DNA from: Geotrypetes seraphini
Lineage: Eukaryota; Chordata; Amphibia; Gymnophiona; Dermophiidae
Assembly: GCF_902459505.1 (NCBI RefSeq)
Contig: NC_047093.1
Location: forward strand, 78,748,308-78,812,307
Reading direction: 5' to 3'
DNA: 64,000 bases
The translations under genes were made by a program, and so were the position numbers. The notes beneath the pieces were generated by a model. The model saw only the letters and a list, made by a program, of their open reading frames with translations. It did not search any database and was not told the DNA's origin. Numbering within the stretch: position 1 is the stretch's first letter; each line of letters starts with the position of its first letter. This document shows, in pieces, positions 19,961-29,413 of the stretch.

Positions 19961-22900
19961 TAATAATAATAATAATAACTTTATTCTTGTATACCGCATT
20001 ACCATGGAAGTTCTATGCGGTTAACAGAAGAAGAGACTGTACATTTACAGCGATGTTACAATTTCTTTAAGGTTAGATTTACATTTTGAACGATACAAAT
20101 TCGGTCAGGTTACCTTTACATTTTTTGACAATAAATATACTGTGAAGTTATTTTGGCAGCTAGGTTATATGTTCAGAGCGGTTACAATTGCTATAGTTAG
20201 ATACAGCAGCGTTACAGATTGCATGAGGTAGTAAGGGTTTAGAGGGAGAGGTCAGGAGGGGAGGGGGGAGGAGGGAGGGTTGATCAGAGGAATTTGTCAA
20301 AGAGGTAGGTTTTGGTTAACTTCCGGAATGTTTGATAGTGGGGGGAATTGGAGATGAGGGTAGAGAGGCATTTGTTCCATTTGCCCGCTTGGAATGTTAG
20401 AGATCGGTCAAGGAATTTTTTGTAGAGGCAGCCCTTCATGGAGGGGAAGGAGAACAGGTAGGTGTTTCGTGTGCGAGAGGGGCGTGCAATTTCAAGGTGT
20501 TCGGATAGGTAGATTGGTGAGGAGCCTGCTAAGGTTTTGAAGCAGAGGCAGGCGAATTTAAAGGTGATTCTTGCCTCCACCGGCAGCCAGTGGAGTTTAG
20601 CATAATAGGGGCTGACGTGGTCGTATTTTTTGAGGCCGAAGATGAGGCGGACGGCGGCATTTTGTATTATTCTTAGGCGTTTGATGGTGTTTTTGTAGGC
20701 TCCTAGGTATATGATATTACAGTAGTCCAATATGCTTAAGATTAATGATTGGACCAGTAAGCGGAAGGAGAGGTGGTCGAAGTGGTGTTTAATAGTGCGG
20801 AGTTTCCAGAGGGTACAGAAGCATTTTTTGACCTGGGCATTGGTATGGTCTTCTAATGTTAAGCATCTATCTAGGATGACTCCGAGTATTTTTATGGAGG
20901 GGTTGATAGGATAATCTAGGCCGTTCAGTTTTATGGAGGTGTTTGTTATTTTGTGGGTAGGGCTTGCTAGGAAGATTTTGGTTTTTTCGGTGTTCAATTT
21001 TAATTTAAATTGTGAGGTCCATTGTTCTAATTTGGTGAGGATGGAGGATGTGAGTTGTTCCGTCTGTAGGGTGAGTGAAGTTAAGGGGATGATGATGGTG
21101 ATGTCATCAGCGTAGATGAATGATTTAAGGTTTAAGTCAGCTAGTGTCCGTGCTAGAGGTGCCAAGTAGATGTTAAAGAGGGAGGGGGAGAGTGGGGAGC
21201 CTTGTGGGACTCCACAGGAATTACGCCATTGATGGGAGAAGATTCCATTGCTGTGGACTTGATAGGTACAGCTAGTTAGGAAGCTAGAGAACCAGTGGAG
21301 TACTTGGCCGGAAATGCCGATGGAGTCAAGGCAACGGAGCATAATATCATGGTCGACCAGCTCGAAAGCGCTGCTTAGGTCGAATTGGAGTACTAGGGCG
21401 CTTTTACCCAGGGAGAATAGTTGGAAGAGGTAGTTGGTTAGAGCAGCTAGGACTGTTTCCGTGCTGTGGTTTGCGCGGAAGCCGGATTGGGAATCAGGAA
21501 GGATGTTGAACTTTTCTAGGTAGTTCATGAGGTCATGGTTAATGAGGCCTTCCATAAGTTTTTGGAAGAGTGGTATGTTGGCGATGGGTCTATAGTTGAT
21601 GATGGAGGAGATGGGTTCTTTGTTGTTTTTGAGGCGGGGGGATATGAGAATGTGGCCGAGTTCAGTCGGGAAGAGGCCGGTGAACAGGCATAATGAGACC
21701 CAATTGAAGAGTTCGGCTTTGAATTGAGGGGGAGCAGATTTAATAATGGTGGGTGGGCAGTTGTCTAATAGGCAGTTGGAGTTGGCATATTTTGAGAAGA
21801 GTTTGAGAAAAAGGTTCCAGTCTGGGCTTTCGAATGAGCTCCAGGTCATGTCAGCCCTTGAGCCTGTTGTGTCTATTGCTGGAAGGGTAGGAATTGTCTC
21901 AGTGTTGGCAGTTGTAAGTGATAATTTTAGGGTTTTGATTTTATTGGCGAAGTGGTCAGCTAGGATCGTTGCGGGGGGCGGGAGTTCTGAGCTGGAGCGT
22001 TTATGTGAATCGGTGTCTAGGAGGGAGTTGACTAGTCGTAAAAGTGCTTTGCTGTTTAGAGTAGGGGTGTTGATGAGTTGAGAGTAATATTTACTGCGTT
22101 TTTCCGCTATGGATTTTTTGTATTCGCTGACTTTTTTCTGCCAGTTAAGTCTGTCATTGTCGGTCCCTGATTTGCGCCATTTTCGTTCAAGTTTCCTTAC
22201 TTCGCGTTTTATGGCTAAGAGATCCGCGTCAAACCATTTGTTTATGGGCCGAGAGGATTTTTTGCGGAGTCTTGGGGGGGCGATGGTGTTAAGGACTTGG
22301 TCGCTGAAGTGTTTCCAGTTTAGGTGGAAGTTGGGGTTGGGGTCGGATTTGGAAATGAGGGTGTAGTGTGACCAGAAATCTACAGGATTAATTTTTTCTC
22401 TTGCCCAGGTCATTGTCTTTGTTTGGTTAGGTGTGTGTTTCCTGTCTGGTTGTTTTTTGAGCCAGGATAGTTCAAAATGGCATAGGAGGTGGTCAGACCA
22501 GAGAGTGTTAGACCAGTTTAGTTTAGTGAGACTTATGTGTGGAGTAGTAGAGGGGTTGGAAAGGAAAGTGACCATGTCAAGCTGGTGACCTTTATTGTGA
22601 GTTGTGGTGGAAGGGGGTTTGGCAAAGCCTAGTGATGTGAGGAAGGAGTATAGGTCTGCAACGCTGGGGTTTTCTTCTTGTTCAAGATGGAGGTTGATGT
22701 CTCCTGCTAGGAGGTTGTGGGTGCCAGCTGCCGAGTTTGTGATAAGAAATTCGAAGTAGTCTTCTTTTGCTAGGTTCCATTTATTAGGGGGGATGTAGAA
22801 TAGCGTGATGTTGAGATTATCGATGAGGTCGGTTTTAGAGATTTTGCAGGTGAGGATTTCTAGATCATTGGTTAATTTGGAATCTAGGATTTGGAAGTGG

Positions 22901-23430
22901 AAGTGGTCGCGTAATATGATGGCCAGGCCACCTCCCCTTTTGGAGTTTCTTGAGAGGGGGATTATTTTGTAGTGTGGTGGGAGAATGTCTGCTATGACGG
23001 CATCCTGGTCGGAGATGAGCCATGTTTCTGTTAGAAGTACAAAGTCCAGATGGGTTTCTTCAAGCCAATCTTTGAAGAGTTGGGCTTTGTTTCTAACCAA
23101 GCGAATGTTCAGGTAGGCGCCGGGGAGAATGGATTGTTCTAGGGGGGGCAGGAGTTCCATGCGTTGTAAATTTTTTAGGGATCGTTTTTTGTTTTGTGTT
23201 GGTCTGGGTGTGTGGCGGGTAGTGTGGATGACGGGGTGGGGAAAGGACCTGTTTCTGTGACGTCCTGAATGAGTCGGTGAGGTCGGAGGGGTTTGTCGTG
23301 TAGGATATCAAAAGAAAAATTATTAGGAACAAAAAACAAAAACATAGGAATCTCATAAGAATTATTATTGTCAGGGACACCAGCTGGGATGTTGGCAGCC
23401 ACCGAGAAGGAGCCCCTTTGAGAGACAAAA
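19961..23430 (-). mobile_element. L2-clade LINE with intact ORF2
   Basis: The coding region is followed on the minus strand by a ~320 bp 3' UTR. It contains gttaaccgcatagaacttcc and ends in an (ATT)n run (19961-19979), the microsatellite-like tail usual for L2-type LINEs. About 270 bp of sequence lies upstream of the ORF2 methionine, without a recognisable ORF1, so the copy is probably 5'-truncated or of a single-ORF type. No target-site duplication is apparent. The right boundary is approximate. Confidence 0.85.
20284..23160 (-). CDS. L2 LINE ORF2: endonuclease-reverse transcriptase
   Basis: This uninterrupted 958-residue protein combines an apurinic-type endonuclease (about 15-230) and a reverse transcriptase (about 500-770). 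Together they nick target DNA and copy the element's RNA there. Endonuclease residues visible are E45 in TETW, RGGGLAIIL at 75-83, D154 in AGDINLHL, THNKGHQLD (187-195) and the WSDH ending at H224. RT motifs are SGFRANHSTE (559-568), QFDLSSAFELVDHD with D594, SCGVPQGSPLSPSLFNIYL and YADD at 683-686. The C-terminal KLHWLPVEARITFKF is typical of L2. Length fits the family. The start is the first methionine; the frame is open for 49 more codons upstream without another. No stop or frameshift suggests a young copy. Confidence 0.93.
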   Translation of the reverse strand: MELLPPLEQSILPGAYLNIRLVRNKAQLFKDWLEETHLDFVLLTETWLISDQDAVIADILPPHYKIIPLSRNSKRGGGLAIILRDHFHFQILDSKLTNDLEILTCKISKTDLIDNLNITLFYIPPNKWNLAKEDYFEFLITNSAAGTHNLLAGDINLHLEQEENPSVADLYSFLTSLGFAKPPSTTTHNKGHQLDMVTFLSNPSTTPHISLTKLNWSNTLWSDHLLCHFELSWLKKQPDRKHTPNQTKTMTWAREKINPVDFWSHYTLISKSDPNPNFHLNWKHFSDQVLNTIAPPRLRKKSSRPINKWFDADLLAIKREVRKLERKWRKSGTDNDRLNWQKKVSEYKKSIAEKRSKYYSQLINTPTLNSKALLRLVNSLLDTDSHKRSSSELPPPATILADHFANKIKTLKLSLTTANTETIPTLPAIDTTGSRADMTWSSFESPDWNLFLKLFSKYANSNCLLDNCPPTIIKSAPPQFKAELFNWVSLCLFTGLFPTELGHILISPRLKNNKEPISSIINYRPIANIPLFQKLMEGLINHDLMNYLEKFNILPDSQSGFRANHSTETVLAALTNYLFQLFSLGKSALVLQFDLSSAFELVDHDIMLRCLDSIGISGQVLHWFSSFLTSCTYQVHSNGIFSHQWRNSCGVPQGSPLSPSLFNIYLAPLARTLADLNLKSFIYADDITIIIPLTSLTLQTEQLTSSILTKLEQWTSQFKLKLNTEKTKIFLASPTHKITNTSIKLNGLDYPINPSIKILGVILDRCLTLEDHTNAQVKKCFCTLWKLRTIKHHFDHLSFRLLVQSLILSILDYCNIIYLGAYKNTIKRLRIIQNAAVRLIFGLKKYDHVSPYYAKLHWLPVEARITFKFACLCFKTLAGSSPIYLSEHLEIARPSRTRNTYLFSFPSMKGCLYKKFLDRSLTFQAGKWNKCLSTLISNSPHYQTFRKLTKTYLFDKFL

Positions 23431-23594
23431 AACAGACTGCAAACTGACAGAGCTAAATTAAGAGATGTGTATCACTAGTCTTAAGGCTAAAACAGTGGCT
23501 CATGATCCAGTTCTCAGGACACAGATAGTTAGCTGGGTTTTCAGGACATCCAAAATGACTATGCATCAGATAGAAGCAGTGCATGCAGATTTAT

Positions 23595-23780
23595 AGGCAC
23601 AGAGAAGGGTGATGAAAATGATAGAAGGGATAGGATGACTTCCCTATGAGGAAAAGCTAAAGCGACTAGGGCCCTTAAGCTCGGAGAAGAGACAGCTCAG
23701 GGGAGATATGATAGAGGTCTATAAAATACTGAGTGGAGTGGAAAGAGTAGATGTGAATCGCTTTTTTACTCTTTCCAAAA
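23595..23780 (+). pseudogene. CR1 LINE fragment (near C-terminus)
   Basis: The plus strand text gcacagagaagggtgatgaa through aagagacagctcaggggaga and gataatatagaggtctataa-like sequence is the CR1 region encoding QRRVMKMIEG...EKRQLRGDMIEVYKIL. It is very short and non-functional. Confidence 0.7.
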
Positions 23781-23784
23781 ATAC

Positions 23785-23897
23785 TAGAATTAGATTGTAA
23801 GCTCTTCTGAGCAGGGACCATCTGTTGAATGTTAAATGTAAAACGCTGTGTACGCCTTTCAGCACTATAGAAATGATAAATAGTGGTAGTAGTAGTG
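23785..23897 (+). mobile_element. SINE 3' tail fragment
   Basis: It reads agattgtaagctcttctgag, then cgctgtgtacgcctttcagc, actatagaaatgataaatag and (tag)n. This is a familiar SINE/LINE tail module. The tRNA-type head is missing. Confidence 0.5.
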
Positions 23898-24044
23898 TAT
23901 ACATATTCATTGTGAATATCCTGAAAAGCTGACTGGCTGGGTGTGTCCTGAGGACTGAGTTGAGAATTCCTGGGTTAAAGGCAAGGTAGCCCTTTATTTG
24001 GCATTGTTGCTCAGAAGCAACTTGTGTTTTCTATGGCTCTTATG

Positions 24045-24238
24045 CAGTGGTTCCCAAACCTGTCCTGGGGGACCCCCAGCCAGTCAGGTTTTCAAGATAT
24101 CCCTAATGAATATACAGGAGAGAGATTTGCATACCTGTCACTTCCATTATATGCAAATCTCTCTCATGCATATTCATTAGGGATATCTTGAAAACCTGAC
24201 TGGCTGGGGGTCCCCCAGGACAGGTTTGGGAACCACTG
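24045..24238. mobile_element. Palindromic hAT MITE, well preserved
   Basis: The termini cagtggttcccaaacctgtc and gacaggtttgggaaccactg are perfect inverted repeats. Pairing continues through gggggacccccagccagtca to near the centre. Perfect 8 bp TSDs, ctcttatg, lie at 24037-24044 and 24239-24246. It is one long hairpin with no coding sequence; degraded relatives occur at 924, 23493 and 27330. Confidence 0.9.
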
Positions 24239-24376
24239 CTCTTATGGGAGATCTGCATCTCCAAATGCCTGTTACTACTTGGAACTGTTGCTATCGTTCA
24301 AAATCAAGTTACGTAAAGCAGCCGCTTCCCCATCTGCCAATTAAAGGGTTAAACTGGGTATACTGTATTTTAGAAG

Positions 24377-24690
24377 AAACCTGGGGGAGAGACGATATGA
24401 TAGAGACATTTAAATACCTTCTTGGCCTAAATAAGCAAGAATGAGTCTGTCACTTGAAAGGAAGCTCTGGAATGAGGGGTCATAGGATGATAGATTCAGG
24501 AGTAATCTAAGGAAATACTTATTTACAGAAAGGGTGGTGGATGCATGGAACAACTTCCTGGGGGAGGTGGTAGAGGAAAAGACTGAATTCAAGAAAGCAT
24601 GAGACAAGTACATAGGATATCTTCAGGAGATGAAAAGAGTGTTCAACATAGAAGAGTTGGTATGGATGGACAGTGACCATGCTCATACAC
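24377..24690 (+). pseudogene. CR1 LINE 3' fragment
   Basis: The plus strand encodes GRDDMIETFKYLLGLNKQE and then, after a stop, the C-terminal text (agtaatctaaggaaatactt, aggtggtggatgcatggaac). This is the same region as RRKRGDMIETFKYL at 10.7 kb. It is truncated at both ends, with a MITE adjoining on the right. Confidence 0.75.
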
Positions 24691-24693
24691 TAA

Positions 24694-24867
24694 GGGCTCC
24701 TTTTATCAAGCCGCACTAGCGGTTTAACGGCGCGTAATACCGCGCGTTAAACCACCGGCCGCGCTAGCCGCTAACGCCTCCCTTGAGCAGGCGGTCATTT
24801 TTTGGCCAGCGAGTGATGAAATGTCACGCGCGTTAACCCCGCTAGTGTGGCTTGATAAAAGGAGCCC
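24694..24867. mobile_element. Harbinger-like palindromic MITE
   Basis: The ends gggctccttttatcaagcc and ggcttgataaaaggagccc are inverted repeats flanked by TAA on each side, a 3 bp TWA-type duplication. The interior is rich in gcgcgtta/taacgcgc. It belongs to the most abundant MITE family in the window. Confidence 0.75.
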
Positions 24868-25131
24868 TAACAGCGTGTACTAATTCACATACTAACTGCT
24901 GAGTACACATAAGTAAAATTGCCTATGGCAGCGTGGCTAGTGGCTGGCTGCAGGACCTCACACAAATGTGGCCCACGTACTCACACAGCTTGCAGGTAGA
25001 AAGTCAAAATACTTTTATTTAAGTACATACAAGGAGAATATTTATTTATGTACTTTTAAAATGTATAGTCCGCCTAAACATAGGAGGTTCACAATAAACA
25101 TACATAATAAAAACAATAAATAACAGTAAGA
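24868..25131 (-). mobile_element. LINE-like 3' tail, minus strand, in unassigned sequence
   Basis: Around 25010-25131 the text tttatttatgtactttt, then tatagtccgcctaaac, reads on the minus strand as an L2-like tail. The 24870-25010 part is unassigned. Confidence 0.35.
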
Positions 25132-25300
25132 CAAATGCATTCATTTTCTAAAAAAAAAAATTTTTGTTCGAATTTCAACCTAATACGCAAGGAAACTCTT
25201 GCTTAATAAAAGGAGAAAGTAACGTCATAAAAGGAAATGCAAAATTAAACATCTGCAAAAAACAAGGCATTCAACTGATCTTCCTTAGACCACAAACTTA

Positions 25301-25430
25301 GGGGTCCTTTTACTAAGGCACACTAACTGATTTAGCGTACGCTAAATGGTAATGTGCCTATTATATTCTAAGGGCACGTTAGCATTTAGCGCTCGCTATA
25401 TTGGTTAGCACGCCTTAGTAGAAGGACCCC
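25301..25430. mobile_element. Harbinger-like MITE inside the ORF1-only element
   Basis: The ends ggggtccttttactaaggc and gccttagtagaaggacccc are inverted repeats. TTA flanks both sides (25298-25300 and 25431-25433). The interior includes gctaaatg/catttagc palindromes. Confidence 0.8.
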
Positions 25431-25545
25431 TTACCCCTTGGGGGGGGTAGTATAATAGAGTGAAGAGAAACTCAAATCGGGAATTAACAGTCACAATTGG
25501 CTTAACAGCTTGGTCCCCTATAACCAAATCGCTATTCTATAATTA

Positions 25546-26611
25546 CTAAACATTCCTGGCCACCAACTTCTTCAAATCCAAGAAAACCCGTAACTGTTCA
25601 GGTGAGAAAAATACTTATTTCACTCCCAAATATTTTACCATACATTTACATGGATAAGCCAAAAGAAATTTTGCTCCCAAGATTATTGATTCCGTTCTCG
25701 TAGCCAAAAACAATTTCCTCCACTCCTGTGTTTGTCTAGCGATGTCAGGAAAAATCCAAACTTTCTTTCAATGAAACAAGGTTTGAGCTACGAAAATATA
25801 ATCTTAGATTTGCATTGACATCTTTTTCAAATACAAACAAAACTAATAAAGTAGCTCTTTCAAAGACTTCGGATAGAGTCGTTTCAAGCAAATCCGTGAT
25901 GTTTAAAAGTTCTCTTGGACTTGAGCTCAGTTCATCTACCTTAACTTCAACTAAATATTTTTTCCCCCAAGAACTTTGGAAAATTCAAAAAAACAAATGT
26001 TCAGTCTATGGTTGTAATTTTCTAGTTGTTCAATTTTTCTATTAAGCAAATTTTTTTCTTTAACCAGTTCAGTTGTTAAAGCTTGAAAACTTTCTACCTT
26101 TTCATTAACTATTTTCAATTCTGAAGAAAATTCTTCTTTCATATTATTTAAAGATTTTCCTAATCCATTCACAGTACTCACTAGAGCTTCAACCTCCTGG
26201 GAAGATTTGGTGACCGAACATCTCAGATGCTCTTGAGCGTTACAACCGACGGTCTCAATAGTTGAGAGCCTGCCTCCAGGCTTGGTCCCAATTCTCCCTG
26301 CTCCTGTTGACCTGTTGCATGTTCAGCCCCTTGTAACGAGGTCTTCTCAGCGATAGTAACTGCCCGGGATTCCCTGAACTGATCCGCTAGAGAAGCAGGG
26401 TGCGGTGAACGAACAAGCACAGGAGGAGAGAGGGAAACCTCCAAGTCTAGGTCTTCAGCCCATCTTCCCGCAATGCAAACTGCCCTCCTGTTTCTACTTG
26501 GGGACTCCCTGTGGCAGTGGCGAACACCAGTATGGAACGCTGTACCGGGGAAGACGTCCTCATCACAAAAGGGTCAACTTGGACATTCACTTTCCACTTG
26601 GAATGAGGCAT
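25546..26611 (-). pseudogene. L1-type ORF1 protein remnant, copy 1
   Basis: The likely start reads MPHSKWKVNVQVDP; the end reads EQLRVFLDLKKLVARNV and a stop. The longest clean piece (76 residues) is a coiled coil, VNGLGKSLNNMKEEFSSELK and KEKNLLNRKIEQLENYNHRL. It leads into the RRM-like NICFFEFSKVLGG. ORF1 proteins trimerise by the coiled coil and bind element RNA. The remnant is about 355 codons, close to the usual ORF1 length, but is broken by frameshifts and stops. The matching protein in copy 2 is better kept. Confidence 0.75.
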
Positions 26612-26711
26612 CTCGGCGCAAAAGGTAAATTTTCAAAAAACACTGGAGAATGCTTTAACACCAGCACCTCGCTGCCGCCATCTTGGATCCACCCCAAATG
26701 CATTCATTTTC

Positions 26712-27325
26712 ATAGCTATTCCCAACCAAGTCTACCCATTAAAATTAATAGGAATAATCAACCCTGTTTCCTCACAGGATTGGTACTTTCAATTACAGTC
26801 TCTCAAACACAGTCCCAGGTCCAGCAGCCTGCCACCGGCTTGTCTACATTCTTCAATATACAATAGCTTCCTTTATTATGGCCACAGTTCCAATAGCCAA
26901 GAGATAATTAGCCTACCTTGGCAGTCTTCAGTTACCTCACTTGTGATCACACAATCATGAAATTTCTGGATGCATGGACTTAAGACTTCTTATCACACAG
27001 GAATGCAAGGGTCTGAGTTAGGGCCACTCCTTTTCCCTGGAACTCCTCTCAGGTACTGAAACCAAGCTAGAACCCCTTGGAGGATTTTTGCTTGGGCTCC
27101 TCTTGGAGATTTCTCTTGAAACTTCCATGATCTACTCTGCTCCAGAGCATTTAACCACCTCCCAGTCTGAGCTCATCCCTTTGACTCAGCCTCTGACATG
27201 GCAGTTTAGCACCCCCTGCTGTAAGCTGGCTAAAATGCAATCTTAGTGACAGTGTTTGTAGGGAAATCTGTTGCTATACCATTCACTTCCTCACATGGCC
27301 ACTAAAGGGCCCTTTTACTAAGCTG
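26712..27325. other. Unassigned sequence; MITE end at ~27300
   Basis: No gene was recognised. At 27300-27325 agggcccttttactaagctg is the left end of a Harbinger-like MITE whose remainder seems replaced by the hAT hairpin that follows. Confidence 0.35.
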
Positions 27326-27329
27326 CAGC

Positions 27330-27473
27330 AGATCCAGTCGGGTTTTTAGGATTTCCCTAATGAATATGCATTGAAAGCAGTGCATGCAAATAGATCTCAT
27401 GCATATTCATTGGAGAAATCTTGAAAACCCAACTGGATTATGGCCCTCAAGGAGGGACTTTGAGACCCCTGGC
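27330..27473. mobile_element. Palindromic hAT MITE, diverged
   Basis: The inner arms ccagtcgggtttttaggatt and aaatcttgaaaacccaactg pair around atgaatatgcattgaaagcagt. It ends gggactttgagacccctg. It is the same family as 24045-24238, with the left terminus lost. Confidence 0.5.
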
Positions 27474-27950
27474 TTAGAGCATCTTTACACATGACTTATC
27501 CGGCGCTAAGAACATTTCTAGTGTGGCTTTAAATTTGCCCTTTTTTCAATTACCGTATATCTTTTTCTGGGCATGAGCTAATGTTAGCATTAGCACACAG
27601 CCACTGAATAAAATTAGCATGGGAGCAATTAGAGCCAGATTCTATAAATAGTACCTAACTTGGTAGGCACTTAGCAAAGCATCACCTACCACATGTCATT
27701 CGAAGTTAGGCACCATTTGAAGAATCGTACCAGCAGCGCCTAAATCGACTTAGGCACCAGTAGGCATCATACTGTTAGGCGTTGGCATATTGGCCAGGGT
27801 TTTCTTGGCCTAATATAATTCTTGGCTTAATAATGGCACCTATGATAGACGCCTACCGGCGTCTAACTCAATCCATGCCCAAAGTCTGCTCCATAACCAT
27901 GCCTAATTTCCATGTAGGCGTTTTTAGGTGCCTACCGGCTAATTACATTA

Positions 27951-28469
27951 CAGTATAATCTCGTTATAACGGACTTCAAGGGACCTGGAAAAACAGTCCG
28001 TTATATCCAGAGTTGCATTTTTTTTAAAAACTTTATTTAGGTCAACTTGAAACAACGTACAATCAATGAACAACAGTCACTGCACAACCATATCAGCAAC
28101 ATCAATAACAAAACTCAGCAAAACATTGGTATGGCACGAAATGATTGCAAAACCAGAACATTAAAAGATGTTCTAAAGCATTATGTCGTACTGTACTGGA
28201 AAGAAAAAGAATCTGTCATTTTCTCCTGGGCTGCATTTTGATACTATATCACCGGCACGCATCACCGGAGCCTGCATGACCGTTATAGCCGAACAAAACT
28301 ACAGCTAAAAGCAGCTCTGGGGACCAAATTGTTTGTCCGTTATATGCGAGTCCGCTATATGCAGTGATTTTCTGCATGTTCATAAAAGCGTAGGGCCGGG
28401 ACCAGTGGACCTCGTCCACTATAAATGATATTCCGCTATAAGTGAATCCGTTATAATGAGATTATACTG
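27951..28469. mobile_element. pogo/Tigger-like MITE
   Basis: The ends cagtataatctcgttataac and gttataatgagattatactg are inverted repeats, with TA on both sides (27949-27950 and 28470-28471). Subterminal motifs repeat (gtccgttatat, gtccgctatat). No transposase domain is seen in the 64-codon frame at its centre. Confidence 0.85.
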
Positions 28470-28474
28470 TATTG

Positions 28475-29158
28475 TTTTTTGTGGGGGGGTTTTTTAAATT
28501 CTTTATTCATTTTCAAATTTACAATAAGTGTAACAATATATCCAAACAAATTAACAATAAATATAACACTTAATAATCATCAATGGTACAAATAATATGC
28601 TCTTATCTCCCACCCTTCCCACCCTTTCTTATCATATAATCAATACCTTGTACAATATGTAACAATAAATTTACCCTCCCCTCCCCCCTCACAATCAAAC
28701 TTGTAAATTTAAGGGGAAAAAAATAAAAATAAAATAAAATGTCATCTAATCGGTACAATACTTTGTAAATGGCTCCCACACATCCTAAAATTTCCTGAAA
28801 ACACCGCGCTGTATTGCAATAAATCTTTCCATTTTATAAACATGACATAAGGAATTCCACCAGAAATTATAATTTCATCTACTCCAATTTTTCCAATTAT
28901 ACATAATTTGTTGAATGGCAACCCCAGTCATTATAAGTAATAATTTGTTATTATTTGTAGAAATCTGACTTTTTGCTCTCATTGCCATCCCAAACAGCAC
29001 AGTATCATATGATAATGCCACTGGGTTGTCTAATAAACAATTAATTTGGTCCCAAATTGATTTCCAGAAATTCATAATAAAGGGACAATAGAATAATAAA
29101 TGATCTAAAGTCCCTGCTTCGAGATGACAGTGCCAACATTTATTAGACTTAAGCTTTT
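28475..29158 (-). pseudogene. L1 LINE 3' end: ORF2 C-terminus and 3' UTR
   Basis: The minus strand starts CWHCHLEAGTLDHLLFYCPF-like text and continues as an open stretch, MNFWKSIWDQINCLLDNPV, SYDTVLFGMAM, ATGVAIQQIMYNWKNWSR-type. This is the cysteine-bearing C-terminal region of L1 ORF2. A ~250 bp AT-rich 3' UTR follows and ends in an A-rich run (T-rich on the plus strand at 28486). It is 5'-truncated, with no RT or endonuclease. Confidence 0.75.
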
Positions 29159-29279
29159 AATGGTGCTTTCAATTATCAACGCCAATTAACCAATTTTAAC
29201 ACGTTAGATGCCTTTCATAGAATCAGGGCCTTAGTGCCTACTTAGGAGGCTCCCACAGTATGTCAACATTATTCAGTTA

Positions 29280-29410
29280 GGGTTCCTTTTAAAAAGCCTC
29301 AGTAGCAGCTACTGCTGCAGTAATCACTCCGACGCTCATAGGGATTTAATGGGCATTAGAGTGTTTGCCACGTGGCAGCTGCTACCATGGCTTTATAAAA
29401 GGTGGGAGGG
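29280..29410. mobile_element. Harbinger-like palindromic MITE
   Basis: The ends gggttccttttaaaaagcc and ggctttataaaaggtggg are inverted repeats flanked by TTA on both sides (29277-29279 and 29411-29413). The inner pair gcagctactgc and ggcagctgctacc extends the hairpin. Confidence 0.65.
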
Positions 29411-29413
29411 TTA

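Larger units (their letters stand above)
23493..23975. mobile_element. Old hAT palindromic MITE interrupted by LINE/SINE pieces
   Basis: The left part cagtggctcatgatccag and a ctgggttttcaggacatcc arm pair with the right part tgaatatcctgaaaagctga, then gagaattcctggg. This is the same family as 24045-24238 but much older. A CR1 fragment and a SINE-type tail (23595-23895) sit in the middle. Confidence 0.5.
25149..26694 (-). mobile_element. Complete ORF1-only L1-derived element (HAL1-like), copy 1
   Basis: The element is bounded by a perfect 17 bp TSD, caaatgcattcattttc (25132-25148 and 26695-26711). On the minus strand it starts ggtggatccaagatggcggc, has an ~83 bp 5' UTR, one L1-type ORF1 (26611 to 25546), a short 3' UTR and a terminal A-rich tail ending ttttttttttttag-like. 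No ORF2 is present, yet both ends and the TSD are intact, so this is a complete insertion and not a truncated L1. A MITE (25301-25430) later entered the 3' UTR. It needs L1 machinery in trans. Confidence 0.78.
27632..29230. mobile_element. DNA transposon (TTA TSD) with pogo and L1 insertions
   Basis: The left end gagccagattctataaat and right end atagaatcagggcc are imperfect inverted repeats, flanked by TTA on both sides (27629-27631 and 29231-29233). The interior repeats taggcacc/ggtgccta motifs (for example ttaggcgttgg and aggtgcctaccgg). A pogo MITE (27951-28469) and an L1 fragment (28475-29158) lie inside, so the original element was short. It is Harbinger-like by TSD only. Confidence 0.5.
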
